A stretch of 64,000 bases of DNA. Origin: Tenodera sinensis. Its lineage: Eukaryota; Arthropoda; Insecta; Mantodea; Mantidae. A program made the position numbers and the translations under genes. The DNA lies in contig CM060964.1 in NCBI GenBank assembly GCA_030765045.1, forward strand, positions 277,414,388 to 277,478,387, in the 5' to 3' direction. This document shows positions 11,937 through 22,413 of the stretch, piece by piece; the stretch's first letter is position 1; every line of letters starts with the position of its first letter. The notes beneath the pieces were generated by a model. It was not told where the DNA came from. It searched no databases and saw only the letters and a program-made list of their open reading frames with translations.

Positions 11937-12253
11937 CGTCGTGTAAAGAAGTGCCAGTTTTGTCATTAGCGTCTGTGTGTTTGAAAGGTGAAGACATGTT
12001 TCTATAACGCACACGGATGTGGGTCTAAAAGACTTTATAAAAGTGGAAAGACTATCAAGAAAATACAAATAGGTGCAACGAAAGTCAATTCACTTATAAC
12101 AAGTGTAATAAGGGATGAAAAAAGTGTTAATAAAGTGATATATAGTGAAGTTACATCGAGTGCTCATTCATTTCACCCAGTACCTCGCCCGAAGAGAAAG
12201 AGTAGAGTCTCATAGCTCAACGCAAAGTAATAATCTTTTAAAAATACAGCACC
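11584..12253 (+). repeat. 3' LTR
   Basis: 670 bp and near-identical to 7047-7717, with a longer poly(A) run (about 34 bases, 11901-11934). Followed by CATG, the target duplication. The high LTR identity means a young insertion relative to the LINE and DNA element that enclose it. Confidence 0.9.
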
Positions 12254-12631
12254 ACATGTGTGCCAAAGTATATCGAGTACAACTACCAAATTCCACTTTT
12301 CTATGAAAGATAGTTTTTTTTTTTTAAAAAAATATTTATTGGACTTTTTGCTGCTATTTTAGTGTAGTATGGGAAATGCTTCATATAAAATATTATTTGT
12401 TATGAATAAAGTAAACTCTGGGTATATGTTTCTTTTGATTATGTCTACAAAACCTGGTATTTTTATTTAGCTATGTAAAATACTTTTGGAGAAAAAAAGT
12501 ATTGAATACCTTGATGGCCATTTTTTCTCAAGTTATTAATAATTTTCAAAATCAAAATTCAGTAATAATTAAACTGCTCTATCTAGAGGATTTAAAATAC
12601 CAGGTTTTATGAAGCAATTATTTAAGAATAT

Positions 12632-13321
12632 AAGAGGTAGAACTGGAACTTAAAAATTCAATGCCACAACTGGGATTTGAACCACAGACCTTCCGCTTAC
12701 TGGGCGGCTGCTCTACCACTGAGCTATTGTGACAAACTGCCTGAGTGGCATTAAATTCTCAAACCAGTTCGTATTTCTCCTGGTAAACCACAAAGGCAGT
12801 CTCACATCAGAGACAAATTACCTCAATGGTGACTTACTATTGTAAGTACTTTATATCCCAGGATTAAATAACCTTCAGATGGTAATTATTATTTTATTTA
12901 TGCCAACAAACTTACTGTTGGTGTTTTTAAACACACAAGCCGTGTGTGGGCAAAGTTTAAGAGGTAGAACTGGAACTTAAAAATTCAATGCCACAACTGG
13001 GATTTGAACCACAGACCTTCCGCTGGTGACTTACTATTGTAAGTACTGTATGTCACCATTGGGGTAATTTGTCTCTGATGTGAGACTGTCTTTGTGGTTT
13101 ACCAGGAGAAATACGAACTGGTTTGAGAATTTAATGCCATTCTGGCAGTTTGTCACAATAGCTCAGTGGTAGAGCAGCCGCCCGGTAAGCGGAAGGTTTG
13201 TGGTTCAAATCCCAGTTGTGGCATTGAATTTTTAAGTTCCAGTTCTACCTCTTAAACTTTGCCCACACACGGCTTGTGTGTTAGAAACACTAACAGTAAG
13301 TTTGTTGGCATAAATAAAATA
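12632..13321. mobile_element. foldback tRNA-derived SINE, 690 bp
   Basis: Flanked by ATTTAAGAATAT at 12620-12631 and 13322-13333. The left arm (about 12632-12790) is the reverse complement of the right arm (about 13120-13260), and a third partial inverted arm lies at 12957-13022. Each arm contains a tRNA-like unit. On the right, GTCACAA (acceptor) at about 13146 pairs with TTGTGGC, a TAGCTCAGTGGT A box follows, and GGTTCAAATCC is the B box. The body ends cacacacggcttgtgtg, and the tail is ATAAATAAAATAA. This is a SINE in head-to-head form, not a tRNA gene. Confidence 0.8.
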
Positions 13322-13535
13322 ATTTAAGAATATGTTTGCAAAGTTTAAAAGAAATCTCCTAAGCATTGCCTAGAAGAAGTATTTTGAAGTTTAAAATATG
13401 TTAAAAAAAAAAAAAAAAGGAGAAAGTGCAGAAAAACGACTAAAGTTTTAAGTGTATGACAACATATATTTACTGCTTTAGAATTCCCTTGGAGCATTTG
13501 AAGGTCCTTCAGATAACTGCTTAGCTTCTTATTCT

Positions 13536-13871
13536 TTAAGTTTTTGCTATTTTAAATTGGGTTTTTGCTGATTTGAACATATTTAATGTATTTAGTGCAC
13601 TCAGCTTTAATCTTTGCTCGTCCCTAACATTAGTAATTATTTTACGGATTGGACTTCCTTTACTAGCTGTGACCTTTTCCTTTACATAGAGCGTAGCCTC
13701 ACAACCCATATTGAATGCGACAATAGCTGAAGTCCTTGCAACTTGCACTTTAATTTTAGAAACAAAAATTCTTGTATAAAATTCAGAAAAACATGACCAT
13801 GTGATTAACACATGTACACAGATCAAAATTTCACCATACTTTATCACTGTTTTACATACATTCACTATCAA
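13536..13871 (-). pseudogene. FNMGCE-type transposon-protein relic
   Basis: An open minus-strand stretch of 111 codons whose second half (VARTSAIVAFNMGCEATLYV) resembles the relic at 1-269. The first 40 codons are Cys- and Ile-rich and probably not coding. It lies in the DNA element 6976-14119 and may be all that remains of that element's transposase. Confidence 0.35.
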
Positions 13872-14119
13872 GGAATCTGACCACCTGATCTAAACCTCAA
13901 AATTGTACACGATTTTGCTGCAGTGGGGTAATTGCATTTCAGTAGCCACGCCCACCTGCACACGGGCATTTAAATCATGATGTAGCAGCACTTTAAAAGG
14001 CAATATGGCGCACACGACAGTAGATTCCAAAAGTACAGAGCACAGATATAGTTTTAAGGCAAAGAACAAAAAATCAGATTTTTTATCATTTTGGCCCAAA
14101 TTTCACTGATGCCTCCCCT

Positions 14120-14660
14120 TAAATATTTCTACATTCATATTATCAGGTCCTGGGGCTCTATTGTTTTTAAGTTGTTCTATAGCCTCCAGGCTAGGTATAT
14201 ACCCTTGTTCTAATTGCTCTTCAATACCCACCCGTTCATTTATCTCTGCTGTTTGATTATGCTGCTCTCCTGTCAGTAATGCTTCAAAATTTGTTTTCCA
14301 GCATTTGAGAACTTCATCACCATCATGTACCAATTCTCCATTAGCATCTCTGCAAATTGTAATTCTTTGTTTGAATTCCTTCCTTAAACTATTCGTTACT
14401 TTATAAAACTATCTAGATGCATTTAATTGATGTTGTTTCTAACTCCTTAAATAATTCTTCATAGTAAATCTTCTTTTTTCTGCGTTAATTTTTTCTACTT
14501 TACTTATTTTGTTATATCTCTCAATTGAATTTCTTGTTCTTTTGTTTATTGCTTCCTTATATACTTTGTTCTTTTCCTCCGTAATCTTTGAATATTCATC
14601 ATACAAATATTTATTGATTCCTTTTTGATTTTCCTTAATAGTTACTTCAGCCCCTTAGCC
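14120..14660 (-). pseudogene. RTE-like LINE linker and RT start
   Basis: Contains the segment AIEQLKNNRAPGPDNMNVEI, the standard pre-RT motif (APGPDG), here with Gly changed to Asn. Upstream is the basic, helical linker between endonuclease and RT (ERYNKISKVEKINAEKRR). One stop near 14450 interrupts it. It abuts the DNA element end at 14119, and the next part of the protein is at 6798-6975. Confidence 0.7.
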
Positions 14661-14879
14661 AATTAATCCATTACATAAGCTCCAACTTATCTGTAGTTGG
14701 ATAGTTGGATAGTTTGATGTGGTTGTGTAGTACCATCCTATGTCATTCCCTCTGACAAAGTTGTTATATGCTCATTTCTATATATGGAATCTTTTAATTT
14801 CTCTATATCCTTTTCCTGTTTTTAATTGTTTATGTACAAAATGGAGTTTAGCTAGGACTAAAAAATGGTCTGAATCAAC

Positions 14880-15588
14880 GTTTGCTCCCTAAAACTTCTA
14901 GTATCTAGCATACTACTCTTATGTGTCCTATCAAAAGATGATCAATCTGTTTAGTTGTATTTCCATCTGGGGATTTCCATGTCGCTTTGTGGATTTGTTT
15001 ATGTGGGAACATAGTACTACTTATTACCATGTCCCTTGATATGGTGAAATCCAACATTCTCATTCCATTATCAAATTCTTTGTGAAGATCATGCTTATCT
15101 GTTGTATTAAAACATTCCATTTGTTGTGGCTATATTTATATCATATCTAAGGCATCCATCATATACTTTCTCGAGCTGTTCATAGAAAGTCTCCTTATCA
15201 TCTTTGCTTTTAGTTTCTGTTGGAATATGGACATTGATATATTATAGTTTCAGTAGCCTCCCCGTAGTCTAAATTTACATACTCTCCAATTGATAGGTTG
15301 AAAATCCATTACCAGGTGCTTATATTTTTTATTCACAAAGAACCGATTACCAAACTGGTGTAATTTATGACAACTATAATGGATGTTGCCTACCTTCTTT
15401 TCGAGAATATTTTTCTCAGTCCATCTTATCTCTTGGAGGGCTAATATATCTATGTTATATTCCATAACTTGTCCCATAAGATTCTTTAGTGCTCCACTTC
15501 TGTATAATGAAAGTACATTCGACGTTCCAATTCGTAAGCCATTGTACTTGCTAGTCCGTCTAGAGTTTATCTGGCCAGCTTTGTTCAT
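14880..15588 (-). pseudogene. RTE-like LINE AP endonuclease domain
   Basis: Starts at ATG complement 15588. LRIGTSNVLSLYRSGAL supplies the Asn of the endonuclease and DILALQEIRWTEK the Glu. The later piece (14905-15120) has TWKSPDGNTTKQIDHLLI, the DH motif near the end of the fold. Stops lie between the two parts near 15125-15250. This is the apurinic-type nuclease that nicks target DNA in RTE-like LINEs, here inactive. Confidence 0.75.
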
Positions 15589-15590
15589 TT

Positions 15591-16486
15591 GGAGATTCTC
15601 AGCGACATTGTTTTACAATCATTTCTACTGGGCAAAACAATTTAGGATACCCAAGCAGCTATTTTCCTTTTTATACCTTAATTCTTGGAATAACGCCTTA
15701 TCCTTACTTTGTTTCAAGGAATAACTTAAGAAATCCCATGTTTATTCTCATAATATGCTCATTTCCAGTGCTGTACATAACAGTTTAGCACCTTACGATA
15801 AAATAATGTCCAACAGAGTATTTCTTTTTAGTGTGCACAACTGACTAATGGTTTTACAGCCAGTTTGTGCCTTTCTTTCTGACTTTATACTTTTTATTTA
15901 TTTATTTATTTTTTGGCAGCTTCTTTTATGATACTACATTATGTTGAAAACTATGAGTAAATAAAGTTGTATTGTGATTCAGGGTATTTACATCTTTACT
16001 TCCCATATTGTATGTACTTGAGGATTTGTATTGAATTTAGAATGCAATGACCTTGTTAAAACTAGAACTTTGTAAATATAGACATATCAGAATGGCAGTA
16101 TTTTTAGAATTTTGTACAGTGGTTTACAGCTGGTAGAGGGAGATATTTACAATAGTGTATTGCTCTTTCCTGTGATTATTAAGTTTATAATATCCATGTT
16201 GTAAATGTTTGAAATGGTACTAGGTGCTTTATTGCTTATCATTAACATCCAAGTTTGTGATAGCCTATTAAGTAGAAGTGCAACCATTATAATGATACAC
16301 ATATTTAGCTTTGTCATTGATTTCCAAACACCAAATTGCAATTATTTTCATAGCTTCTAACTTTAACAATTTTTTTTTTAACCTAGGTTTTCTCAAATTA
16401 TGTTTATATTTCATTCTTGTTCATTAGCATCCTATATAATGCCGATGTGCTTTTAGTGGAAGGATGTATTTTCCTGATGTTTACAG
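15591..16486. other. non-coding DNA upstream of the first host exon
   Basis: No gene or recognisable element apart from a short (TTTA)n run near 15895-15912. The last 40 bp before 16487 are pyrimidine-rich and end in TTTACAG, a good splice acceptor. Confidence 0.5.
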
Positions 16487-16683
16487 GAGCATTTGGATAC
16501 TGTTGAGGTGGTTGTAAAAGGAGAGAAAATAGATGAAGTTAGTGATAATGGTGCAGAGAGACAAATAGACATGTCTGAACCTAGTACTTGTAAACGAAAT
16601 GCTCCAGTAAGTTTGAGTTTGTTTGAAATGAAGAAGACATGGCCGCCAGATGATGATTGCAAGGAGAATGCTGTAGATGGAAG
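16487..16683 (+). CDS. host gene, upstream internal exon
   Basis: The exon begins after an acceptor TTTACAG and ends at donor AAG|GTGAGG. It starts in phase 0 and ends with two bases of a codon. The 65 full codons begin EHLDTVEVVVKGEKIDEV and include MSEPSTCKRNAPVS and FEMKKTWPPDDDC. The composition is acidic, with no low complexity and no similarity to any transposon in the window. The two leftover bases AG join the G at 30508 to make Arg and continue in frame into the exon at 30508-30754, so I read both as one gene with a 13,824-bp intron. I do not recognise the protein. Earlier exons must lie upstream of this exon and were not found. Confidence 0.65.
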
Positions 16684-17549
16684 GTGAGGAACAAATGCTA
16701 TAAACATAATCTAAAACTTGAGAAATTAATAATTGTGGGACACCATGTTGTTGCTATAAGGCATAGAAGCAATTAATTAGACTAATTCTTATACTAAAAC
16801 TAGATATTTTGGTCATGTTTGGCTAGGAGGGTTTAGAAATTTGCCTCCTCTAAACATGAGCCTGTCTCCATAAACAAATGAAATAACAGTACAGTTTCTG
16901 TGAGGAGATTTTGTTTCTCAAGTAGCGTTTCAATTTTAGAGTTAATAAAACTTCTGTGTGTTTTCATGTTTTTATTCTGTATGCATCGATATGTACATGA
17001 GTAGATTTTTATGAAATTTACTCAATCCCAAAGTATTCTTAAGTTGGAAGAATTGTTCTTAATTTTTATTTTTTCAGAATAGGTCTAATAATTTTGATTA
17101 AATTGTGTATGTTTGAGATATTAGAATGATTAATAAAAATGTTTTTCTGGAACTTTCAGTACATAGCGAGTGAAGTTCTTTTCATCCTCAGTGACACCTC
17201 TTGTGAAACTTACAAGAGAAAAGTACATTTTGTTAAGGTAGAGCATTGGGTCTAACAAAATGTTTTGTGCCATTAATCAATTCTGAAATATTGGCTGTTG
17301 TTTGAATCTTTGCACATATTAAGCAAGTAGGCTTTGGAATGCTCAGCAGCTTTAGTTCCTCATGAATTCATGCAAAGAGGTGTAATATCATCACTAACAT
17401 ATAACTACAATCTGCTTACGTCAGGGAAGTAAGTATTTTTGTGAAAAAATATGTGGAAATTAATACTGATACGGAAATACTAGAGAGCAAAGCATTATGG
17501 ATATTGATATGATATGATATATATTTATTTTCACTTCATCATTTACACA
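16684..17549 (+). other. start of the large intron
   Basis: AT-rich, no coding region and no clear transposon. A TATGATATGATATATAT run near 17505-17525 precedes the solo LTR. Confidence 0.5.
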
Positions 17550-17553
17550 AATT

Positions 17554-18168
17554 TGGTGCAGTTTTTATCGAAGCGTTGCTTCAATTTTGAGCGATGAGGC
17601 TCTTATTTCTCTCAGGGCGTGGTAACGGATGGAATGAAAAATCACACAATGTTTCTTCACCACAATGTATTATTTTATTAACACTTTTTCTCTATTTTAC
17701 ATTTAAATAAATCCTCTTAGCACCGTTTTAAATTATTTAAGCTTGATGAAAGCCTGGTAAACATTCTACAATGTTCACACACTACCAAAATACGTCCTAT
17801 CACTTTGGACACGTAGACACCAGTGAAAGGAGTCCGGCGTCATCTCACGTGATACTACCTTTCTCGTATACATCCGCGTATGCGTCCATCAAATAGTTCC
17901 TGTATTGTTAGGGAAGCGATCTTTAGCTATCCTGATTTCGCTTTTACTATTGAACACATATAATTCTAATATTTATACATATATATTAAAATTAAATATG
18001 GAAATATTTATGACGTCTTTAAACAAACTTAGTTGTTCGTAACAATGAACATTAGTAACACGTTTTCGTCATTTAACCATCTCATACCAACATCAAAAAA
18101 CAAATTACACTCCTAACAAATATTCACATAAACAATTTTCTTTTGGGGTCTTCCAATATTCTGTCTCA
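17554..18168 (-). mobile_element. solo LTR of the Gypsy-like family
   Basis: The 615-bp sequence reads TGAGACAG...TGCACCA on the minus strand and aligns along its length with the LTRs at 7047 and 11584, including the tggttagacccc-like segment and the region before the end. AATT lies on both sides (17550-17553 and 18169-18172). It lacks the poly(A) run of the other LTRs. It formed by recombination between the two LTRs of a former full copy. Confidence 0.85.
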
Positions 18169-18489
18169 AATTAATTACAATTCTATGCTGTTTAAAATCT
18201 AACCTTGTATTCTACACTTAGTGTATCATTTTCCACATTTCCCTGAGTTGCTGTATTTCCGTGGACCCTTAGCATCAAACACCATGGTTACTGATCTATT
18301 GGGTCCTATTTATTACTTTTCTTTCAAGTATCTACATTTTCTTCTTCCTCCTTATTTCTAATTACCTTTTAGTCATATATTTCTAACTAAATCTAGATAT
18401 TTTCCTATTTCTATTAAACTTTCCTTAGATTTAACACTCATCATTTTGAATATTATAAATAGAAGCAATATTAACAATGAAGTATTCAT

Positions 18490-18537
18490 GTTTGAGGGCT
18501 TTTTGAGTCACTTTTGTGACTCAAAATGCCCTCAAAC
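18490..18537. repeat. 48-bp near-perfect hairpin
   Basis: GTTTGAGGGC, a T, then TTTTGAGTCAC, a TTTT loop, and the exact complement on the other side. The only mismatch is T opposite T. It lies at the 3' edge of the minus-strand LINE fragment that follows. Confidence 0.8.
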
Positions 18538-19291
18538 TCATCATTTTACCTACAATTTCATTTGGTAAACGAAACATTTCTTCTTTCCCAATTTTCCTCA
18601 CATACTTATTGTTCCTTCACACTCCAAGATTAAATGCCAAGAATTATTATAATTCATATTACATAATGGGCACTTTCCTTGCATTTGTCATTCCCCTAAG
18701 CCCTTTAGCATCATCACCCTTGTCTTAGCCCTTGCAAATCCCTTCCTTGCTGTTCTATCACAAATATCAACATACTTTTCTTTCCCATGTCATTTTTAGC
18801 TCTCTATATGTATACAATGAAGTTTTGGAATTAGAACTACCAAATATTTCCTGTCTTTTTATGTCCTCAATTCTGAATTTAACTCTTTTCCAAAACCCTT
18901 TCTCCAATACCTGTCTATACCTTTGAATATCCCCAAACCCTATTTCATTTAGAGTTCCTTTAATGCTCTTATACCAAGTACCATATTTACATTTTCCCAT
19001 CCTCCGTCTAGACCCCAAATCTCCGCTCCATATAACATTTTCGTCTCAACTACTTCTCCATATACTCTTTCCAACCATTTTATTTGCATCCCTGATAGAC
19101 ATGATCTAGTAGCTTTCATTGCCAGTTTTCCTTTGCCTAAAACCATTTTCTTTTGCTTACCCCATCTACCATTACTGTTTAATCTTACTCTTAGATAATC
19201 AAACTTTCTAGCGATCTTTATTTCCTTTCCTTGCCAGCTCCATTTTTTATCCTTTCTTAGCTTGTTGCCCTTTATAAATACCATTATTTTT

Positions 19292-19404
19292 AAGAGGTAG
19301 AACCGGAACTTAAAAATTCAATGCCACAACTGGGATTTGAACCACAGACCTTCCGCTTGTGTGTTTAAAAACACCAACAGTAAGTTTGTTGGCATAAATA
19401 AATA
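19292..19404 (+). mobile_element. arm-deleted foldback SINE, 113 bp
   Basis: Flanked by ACCATTATTTTT at 19280-19291 and 19405-19416. It begins AAGAGGTAGAACCGGAAC, includes the inverted B box (ggatttgaacc) and jumps within the inverted arm to the tgtgtgtttaaaaac body and ATAAATAAATAA tail. It lies inside LINE B. Confidence 0.85.
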
Positions 19405-19608
19405 ACCATTATTTTTGTTTTACTTGTATTTATTCTAAGGCTTCACTTGCTACAAGACTTCTCTGTTGCTCTAATTACTTTGTTTAAACCAACATTGGTT
19501 ATTGATCCTGCAACCAGGTCATCAGTGAATAATAAACCTGGTTTAATTTATTTTAATTTAAAAGGTGAGTTAATTAATAACACTGAACAACACTTACAAC
19601 ATATTTTT

Positions 19609-19651
19609 CCGGGACGTGTTTCGAAGGTAACTTTCCTCCATTATCAACCGG
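19609..19651 (-). ncRNA. hammerhead-like motif in PLE2
   Basis: On the minus strand: stem I CCGG, core TTGATAA, stem II GGAGG/CCTTC (one G-U pair) with a 7-nt loop, GAAA intact, ACGTC before the predicted cut, then CCGG closing stem I. Hammerhead ribozymes are known in Penelope-like terminal repeats. Here the core positions C3 and G8 are U and A, which can still pair. Activity is untested. Confidence 0.6.
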
Positions 19652-20497
19652 ACAATAACTGGGTTTCCATGGTGCTTGATGGTGCAGATGGTGATGCTTC
19701 TTCTGGTGTTTCTTCTGGTGGCGGTTCGATGAACTTACTGAAAATGTCTCTCGGAGGAATGTCGAAATTAAATACTCGGTTTCTATTTTTAAAAATAAAG
19801 ATTTGTTCCCATGTGGACAGTTCTTGTTTTCCGGTTATGTGTTTTAGAAGTTTCGGTTCTAGCTTTATGTCATGATTTTTTGTCCAAAAGTGAAATGCAA
19901 CCGCTGATTTTTCTAATTGTTTACTCTTAATGTTTCTAACGTGTTCCTTGGATCTAATTTCTAAATTTCTTTTGGTTTTTCCTATGTATATTTCATTACA
20001 ATCACTGCATTCAATTTGGTATATGCCAGATTTTTTGTTAGGTGGAATAGCATCTTTTATGTTTGAAAGTAGTAGGTTTTTTATGGAGTAATGGTTTACT
20101 GCTGCTAGCTCAATGTTGTATTCCTTGAAGACCTTTTTAAATTTATCAAAGGCCCATGGATGATATGTGAATTTTTTGAATATCATTTTTGTTTTTGCTG
20201 CTGTGAGAGTTGTAGTTTCTTTTAATAATTTTTTCTTTTCTGCTTGTTTTACCTTTTTATCTACTAATTCTTTGGGAAAGCCGTTTTTTTGTGCTATTTC
20301 AATTATTTTGTAATATTCTGTTTTATATTCTTCTGCTGAAAGAGGGATGTTCACCAATCTATGTGTTAAACTATTGAAAATTGCTTGTTTGTGGTTTCTT
20401 GGATTGTAACTATTAGCTTTTATGTAGTTGTCTGTCTGCGTTGGTTTTCTGTGAATACCGAAATTTATTCTATCCTTGTTTTTGATTAATTTTAGAT
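19644..20497 (-). pseudogene. PLE2 RT tail plus GIY-YIG endonuclease
   Basis: Open for 237 codons from the Met at 20357, with the frame continuing upstream to about 20497. SGIYQIECSDCNEIYIGKTK carries both the GIY-like (GIY) and YIG elements and the two Cys typical of Penelope nucleases. RSKEHVRNIKS follows with the usual His, and SAVAFHFWTKNHDIKLE comes after it. The tail TWEQIFIFKNRNRVFNFD ends before a stop. The nuclease reading is uninterrupted, but without the RT domain the copy is not autonomous. Confidence 0.8.
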
Positions 20498-21814
20498 CCT
20501 CATTATATTATCCCTTCTGCTTTCATTTTCATCCTTGCACCTGCATATTTCACTAGCATTTCTAACTTTAAAACTGCTTCCTTCATTTCATTTTCTTTCA
20601 GCACCTCCTCTACCTCTACATCTCCAATTATCTCTGTCATTTTTCCCATAAAATCAAATTCACTAATTTCAGCTAAATTATCATTTGCCAACCAAATTTC
20701 TACCACCCTTATCACCTCCTAATCTTTAAATCTGCTTTATCTCAGCATTCTTTAACTTTTCAAACAACCTTTGTATGCTCCAGGATATAACCCCAATGCC
20801 TTTTCCTATACCAAACTCGTCCACTCAAACCTGAATTTCTGTATTTTAGCCTTGCTCCTTGTCATTCTTGTTCTATCCACAGGTAGTCCACTTCCCACTC
20901 CATCTTCCACTTGTAGAATGCTTCCTCCTGGCGATGAAATTATGTTGAACTGTGTCTCCTCTTCCCTCCCACCATGTCTCTCAGCTGTTCCCAAGGTCAT
21001 GTGTCATGTGTCATCTCTCGGTTGTTTTTCCGTTACATCTTGCTTGACCAGTGACATCATCTCCCCTATCGTTGATCCAAACCTCTAATCCTCGCATTTA
21101 AGGCTATTCTCTAGCTCTTGCATTTTTCATCTCTCTTAATAATATCTCCTTAATTCTCTCTCTTTTTTCCCCAAAGTCTTGCTCCACAAATAATATAGTC
21201 CCTTTTAGTTTTTTGGCACTGCTTAAAATTGTTCATTTTTACTGTTGCCAACTTGACAATTACCAGCATTGGGTTTGTGCCTCTTCTTCCCACTCTAAAA
21301 GTGCCAATTATTTCCCAGACACCAAGCTTTTACTTGATCTCAGACTCTTTTCCCTCTTATTTCCTCTGTTCCAAATATTACAACATTCATTCTTGTCCTC
21401 CTTTCCTCAGTTCTCTACAGATGTCAGTTTTCTATTACACTCTGAATTCTTTGCTCACCTTGATTTCAAAGCTTGCCCACATAGATTTTGTCTCATTAAA
21501 TTATTTTGTTATTTTATCTTCAATTCTCTTCTCCATTCCTTTAAAATTTGACATTTCCTCTGTGATACTCCACATTCCTATAACTTGTTCCATCTCTGAT
21601 CCCATTCTTTAACTCCATGGGGCACTTGTGTACACACGTCCTTCTCCTCTCGCTTCTCATCAGCAACTATGGGTATTAAGTAAGCAAAGAAACAAGGTAA
21701 ATATAAGAATAGGGATAGGAATAGTGTATAATCCACCAAAATCATCATATTTTTATGACAATAAATTGTACAATAGCTTAGAAGAAAACATGAGGTAACT
21801 AGAAAAAAATTTGG

Positions 21815-22240
21815 TGTGTTGCACTGACATGACTTTCTCTACTCTTCTACAAACTATTCTTAACAATGCTTGTCCCTCTCTTAGTGCTAATTTTCTTGCA
21901 AAGGGAGTGTAGGAATACAAAAGGCTTTAAGTGATAAACCTTTTAGAGCTGATTGCTATGTGATGGTTTTGAAATTCCATTCTCTTTGCATGGCCAAGAG
22001 ATAAAACAAATGAATGATTTCCCATTTGAGAAAAGGAGTGAATATTGGAAAATTCATTCAAATAACTAAGAGTATCTCTGAAAAGGTTCACTCCACAAAA
22101 AATGCATTTGACTTAAATTGTTGTTTTAACGAGATACACATTTTTTGAGTTGTAAGATTTTGTCTTTCTCTTCTTAAGCATATAGTATTTTAATCAAAAT
22201 CTTTGAAGCTGTTTTTTGAAAAAATAAACTTTTTCGAAAA
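21815..22240. repeat. unclassified repeat U1, copy 1
   Basis: About 430 bp that align by eye with 53930-54425, including the shared segments gactttctctactcttc, tctttgcatggccaagag and cccatttgagaaaag. No coding region and no inverted ends were recognised. A third, partial copy lies at 28450-28620. Confidence 0.65.
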
Positions 22241-22254
22241 ATGTTTAATGTAAG

Positions 22255-22345
22255 TGTTGGTCTGGGATGAGGAGATTTTTCTTGAAAATCTTTGTGTGGC
22301 ATCCTTGGAAGATGCTGAACTTAAATACGAAGTTTGGTATGCTGT
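22255..22345 (+). repeat. unclassified repeat U2, copy 1
   Basis: About 90 bp (ttcttgaaaatctttgtgtg, then ttggaagatgctgaactt) similar to 30200-30290 (+) and 33200-33312 (-). The short open frame may be a trace of a transposon protein, but I cannot place it. Confidence 0.5.
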
Positions 22346-22375
22346 TCACAAACACACGCTCGCACTCATGCATGC

Positions 22376-22413
22376 TCACTCACTCACTCACTCACTCACT
22401 CACTCACTCACTA
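22376..22413. repeat. (CACT)n microsatellite
   Basis: Nine to ten perfect CACT units. Confidence 0.95.

Larger units (their letters stand above)
7047..12253 (+). mobile_element. Gypsy-like LTR retrotransposon, pol-deleted
   Basis: Two near-identical 670-bp LTRs (7047-7717 and 11584-12253) begin TGAGACA and end CAGCACCA. The 4-bp duplication CATG lies at 7043-7046 and 12254-12257. A solo LTR of the same family (17554-18168) with AATT on both sides confirms these ends and the 4-bp target. The interior holds a broken gag and only the C-terminal piece of integrase; protease, RT and RNase H are missing. No clear primer-binding site was found. Confidence 0.9.
6976..14119. mobile_element. DNA element carrying nested LTR element and SINE
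   Basis: Termini are AGGGGAGGCATCTGTGAAA at 6976 and, inverted, AGGGGAGGCATCAGTGAAA ending at 14119. It interrupts the RTE-like LINE between EIFK (14130) and LAEPIILQK (6965). Subtracting the LTR element (7047-12253) and the SINE (12632-13321) leaves about 1.2 kb, including the FNMGCE-type relic at 13536-13871. I found no convincing target duplication, so the superfamily is open. Confidence 0.55.
1800..15590 (-). mobile_element. RTE-like LINE split by three later insertions
   Basis: Minus-strand pieces at 14120-15590, 6798-6975, 5717-6307 and 1815-2397 follow one another in the order endonuclease, linker, early RT motifs, RT motifs A to C, C-terminal tail. They therefore belong to one LINE copy. 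Between them lie a hAT (2406-5708), a TTAA-flanked MITE (6312-6793) and a DNA element (6976-14119). Removing these leaves roughly 2.9 kb, a usual ORF2 length for an RTE-type element. The endonuclease start (LRIGTSNVLSLYRSGAL) and the tail (VRWLGHVYRMEDN) are typical of the insect RTE-like group. Every piece carries stops or frameshifts, so the copy is dead. The exact 5' and 3' ends and any target duplication were not found. Confidence 0.75.
19534..20497 (-). mobile_element. Penelope-like element 2 (PLE2), 5'-truncated
   Basis: Minus strand. It encodes the end of RT (FGIHRKPTQTDNYIKAN) and a GIY-YIG endonuclease, and ends in a terminal region with a hammerhead-like motif (19609-19651). It is the same family as 34197-35870. 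The catalytic YVDD motif and everything upstream are missing. It is inserted in LINE B. Confidence 0.8.
18540..21620 (-). mobile_element. LINE family B copy, interrupted
   Basis: Minus-strand pieces resemble the long LINE ORF at 62488-64000. At 18540-19279 there is a C-terminal part with LERVYGEVVETKMLYGAEIWG and a Cys-His cluster (CPLCN). At 19417-19533 there is RT motif C as LLFTDDLVAG (Ala of YADD changed to Thr). At 20498-21600 an open, charged, coiled-coil-like stretch may be the ORF1 or 5' part. A SINE (19292-19404) and a Penelope-like element (19534-20497) split it. Endonuclease and most RT motifs are missing. Confidence 0.6.

Noticed and set aside
13146..13215. tRNA gene with A and B boxes and a 7-bp acceptor stem
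   Set aside because: It is part of a SINE with target duplications, has changed T-stem pairs, and recurs with different anticodon loops.
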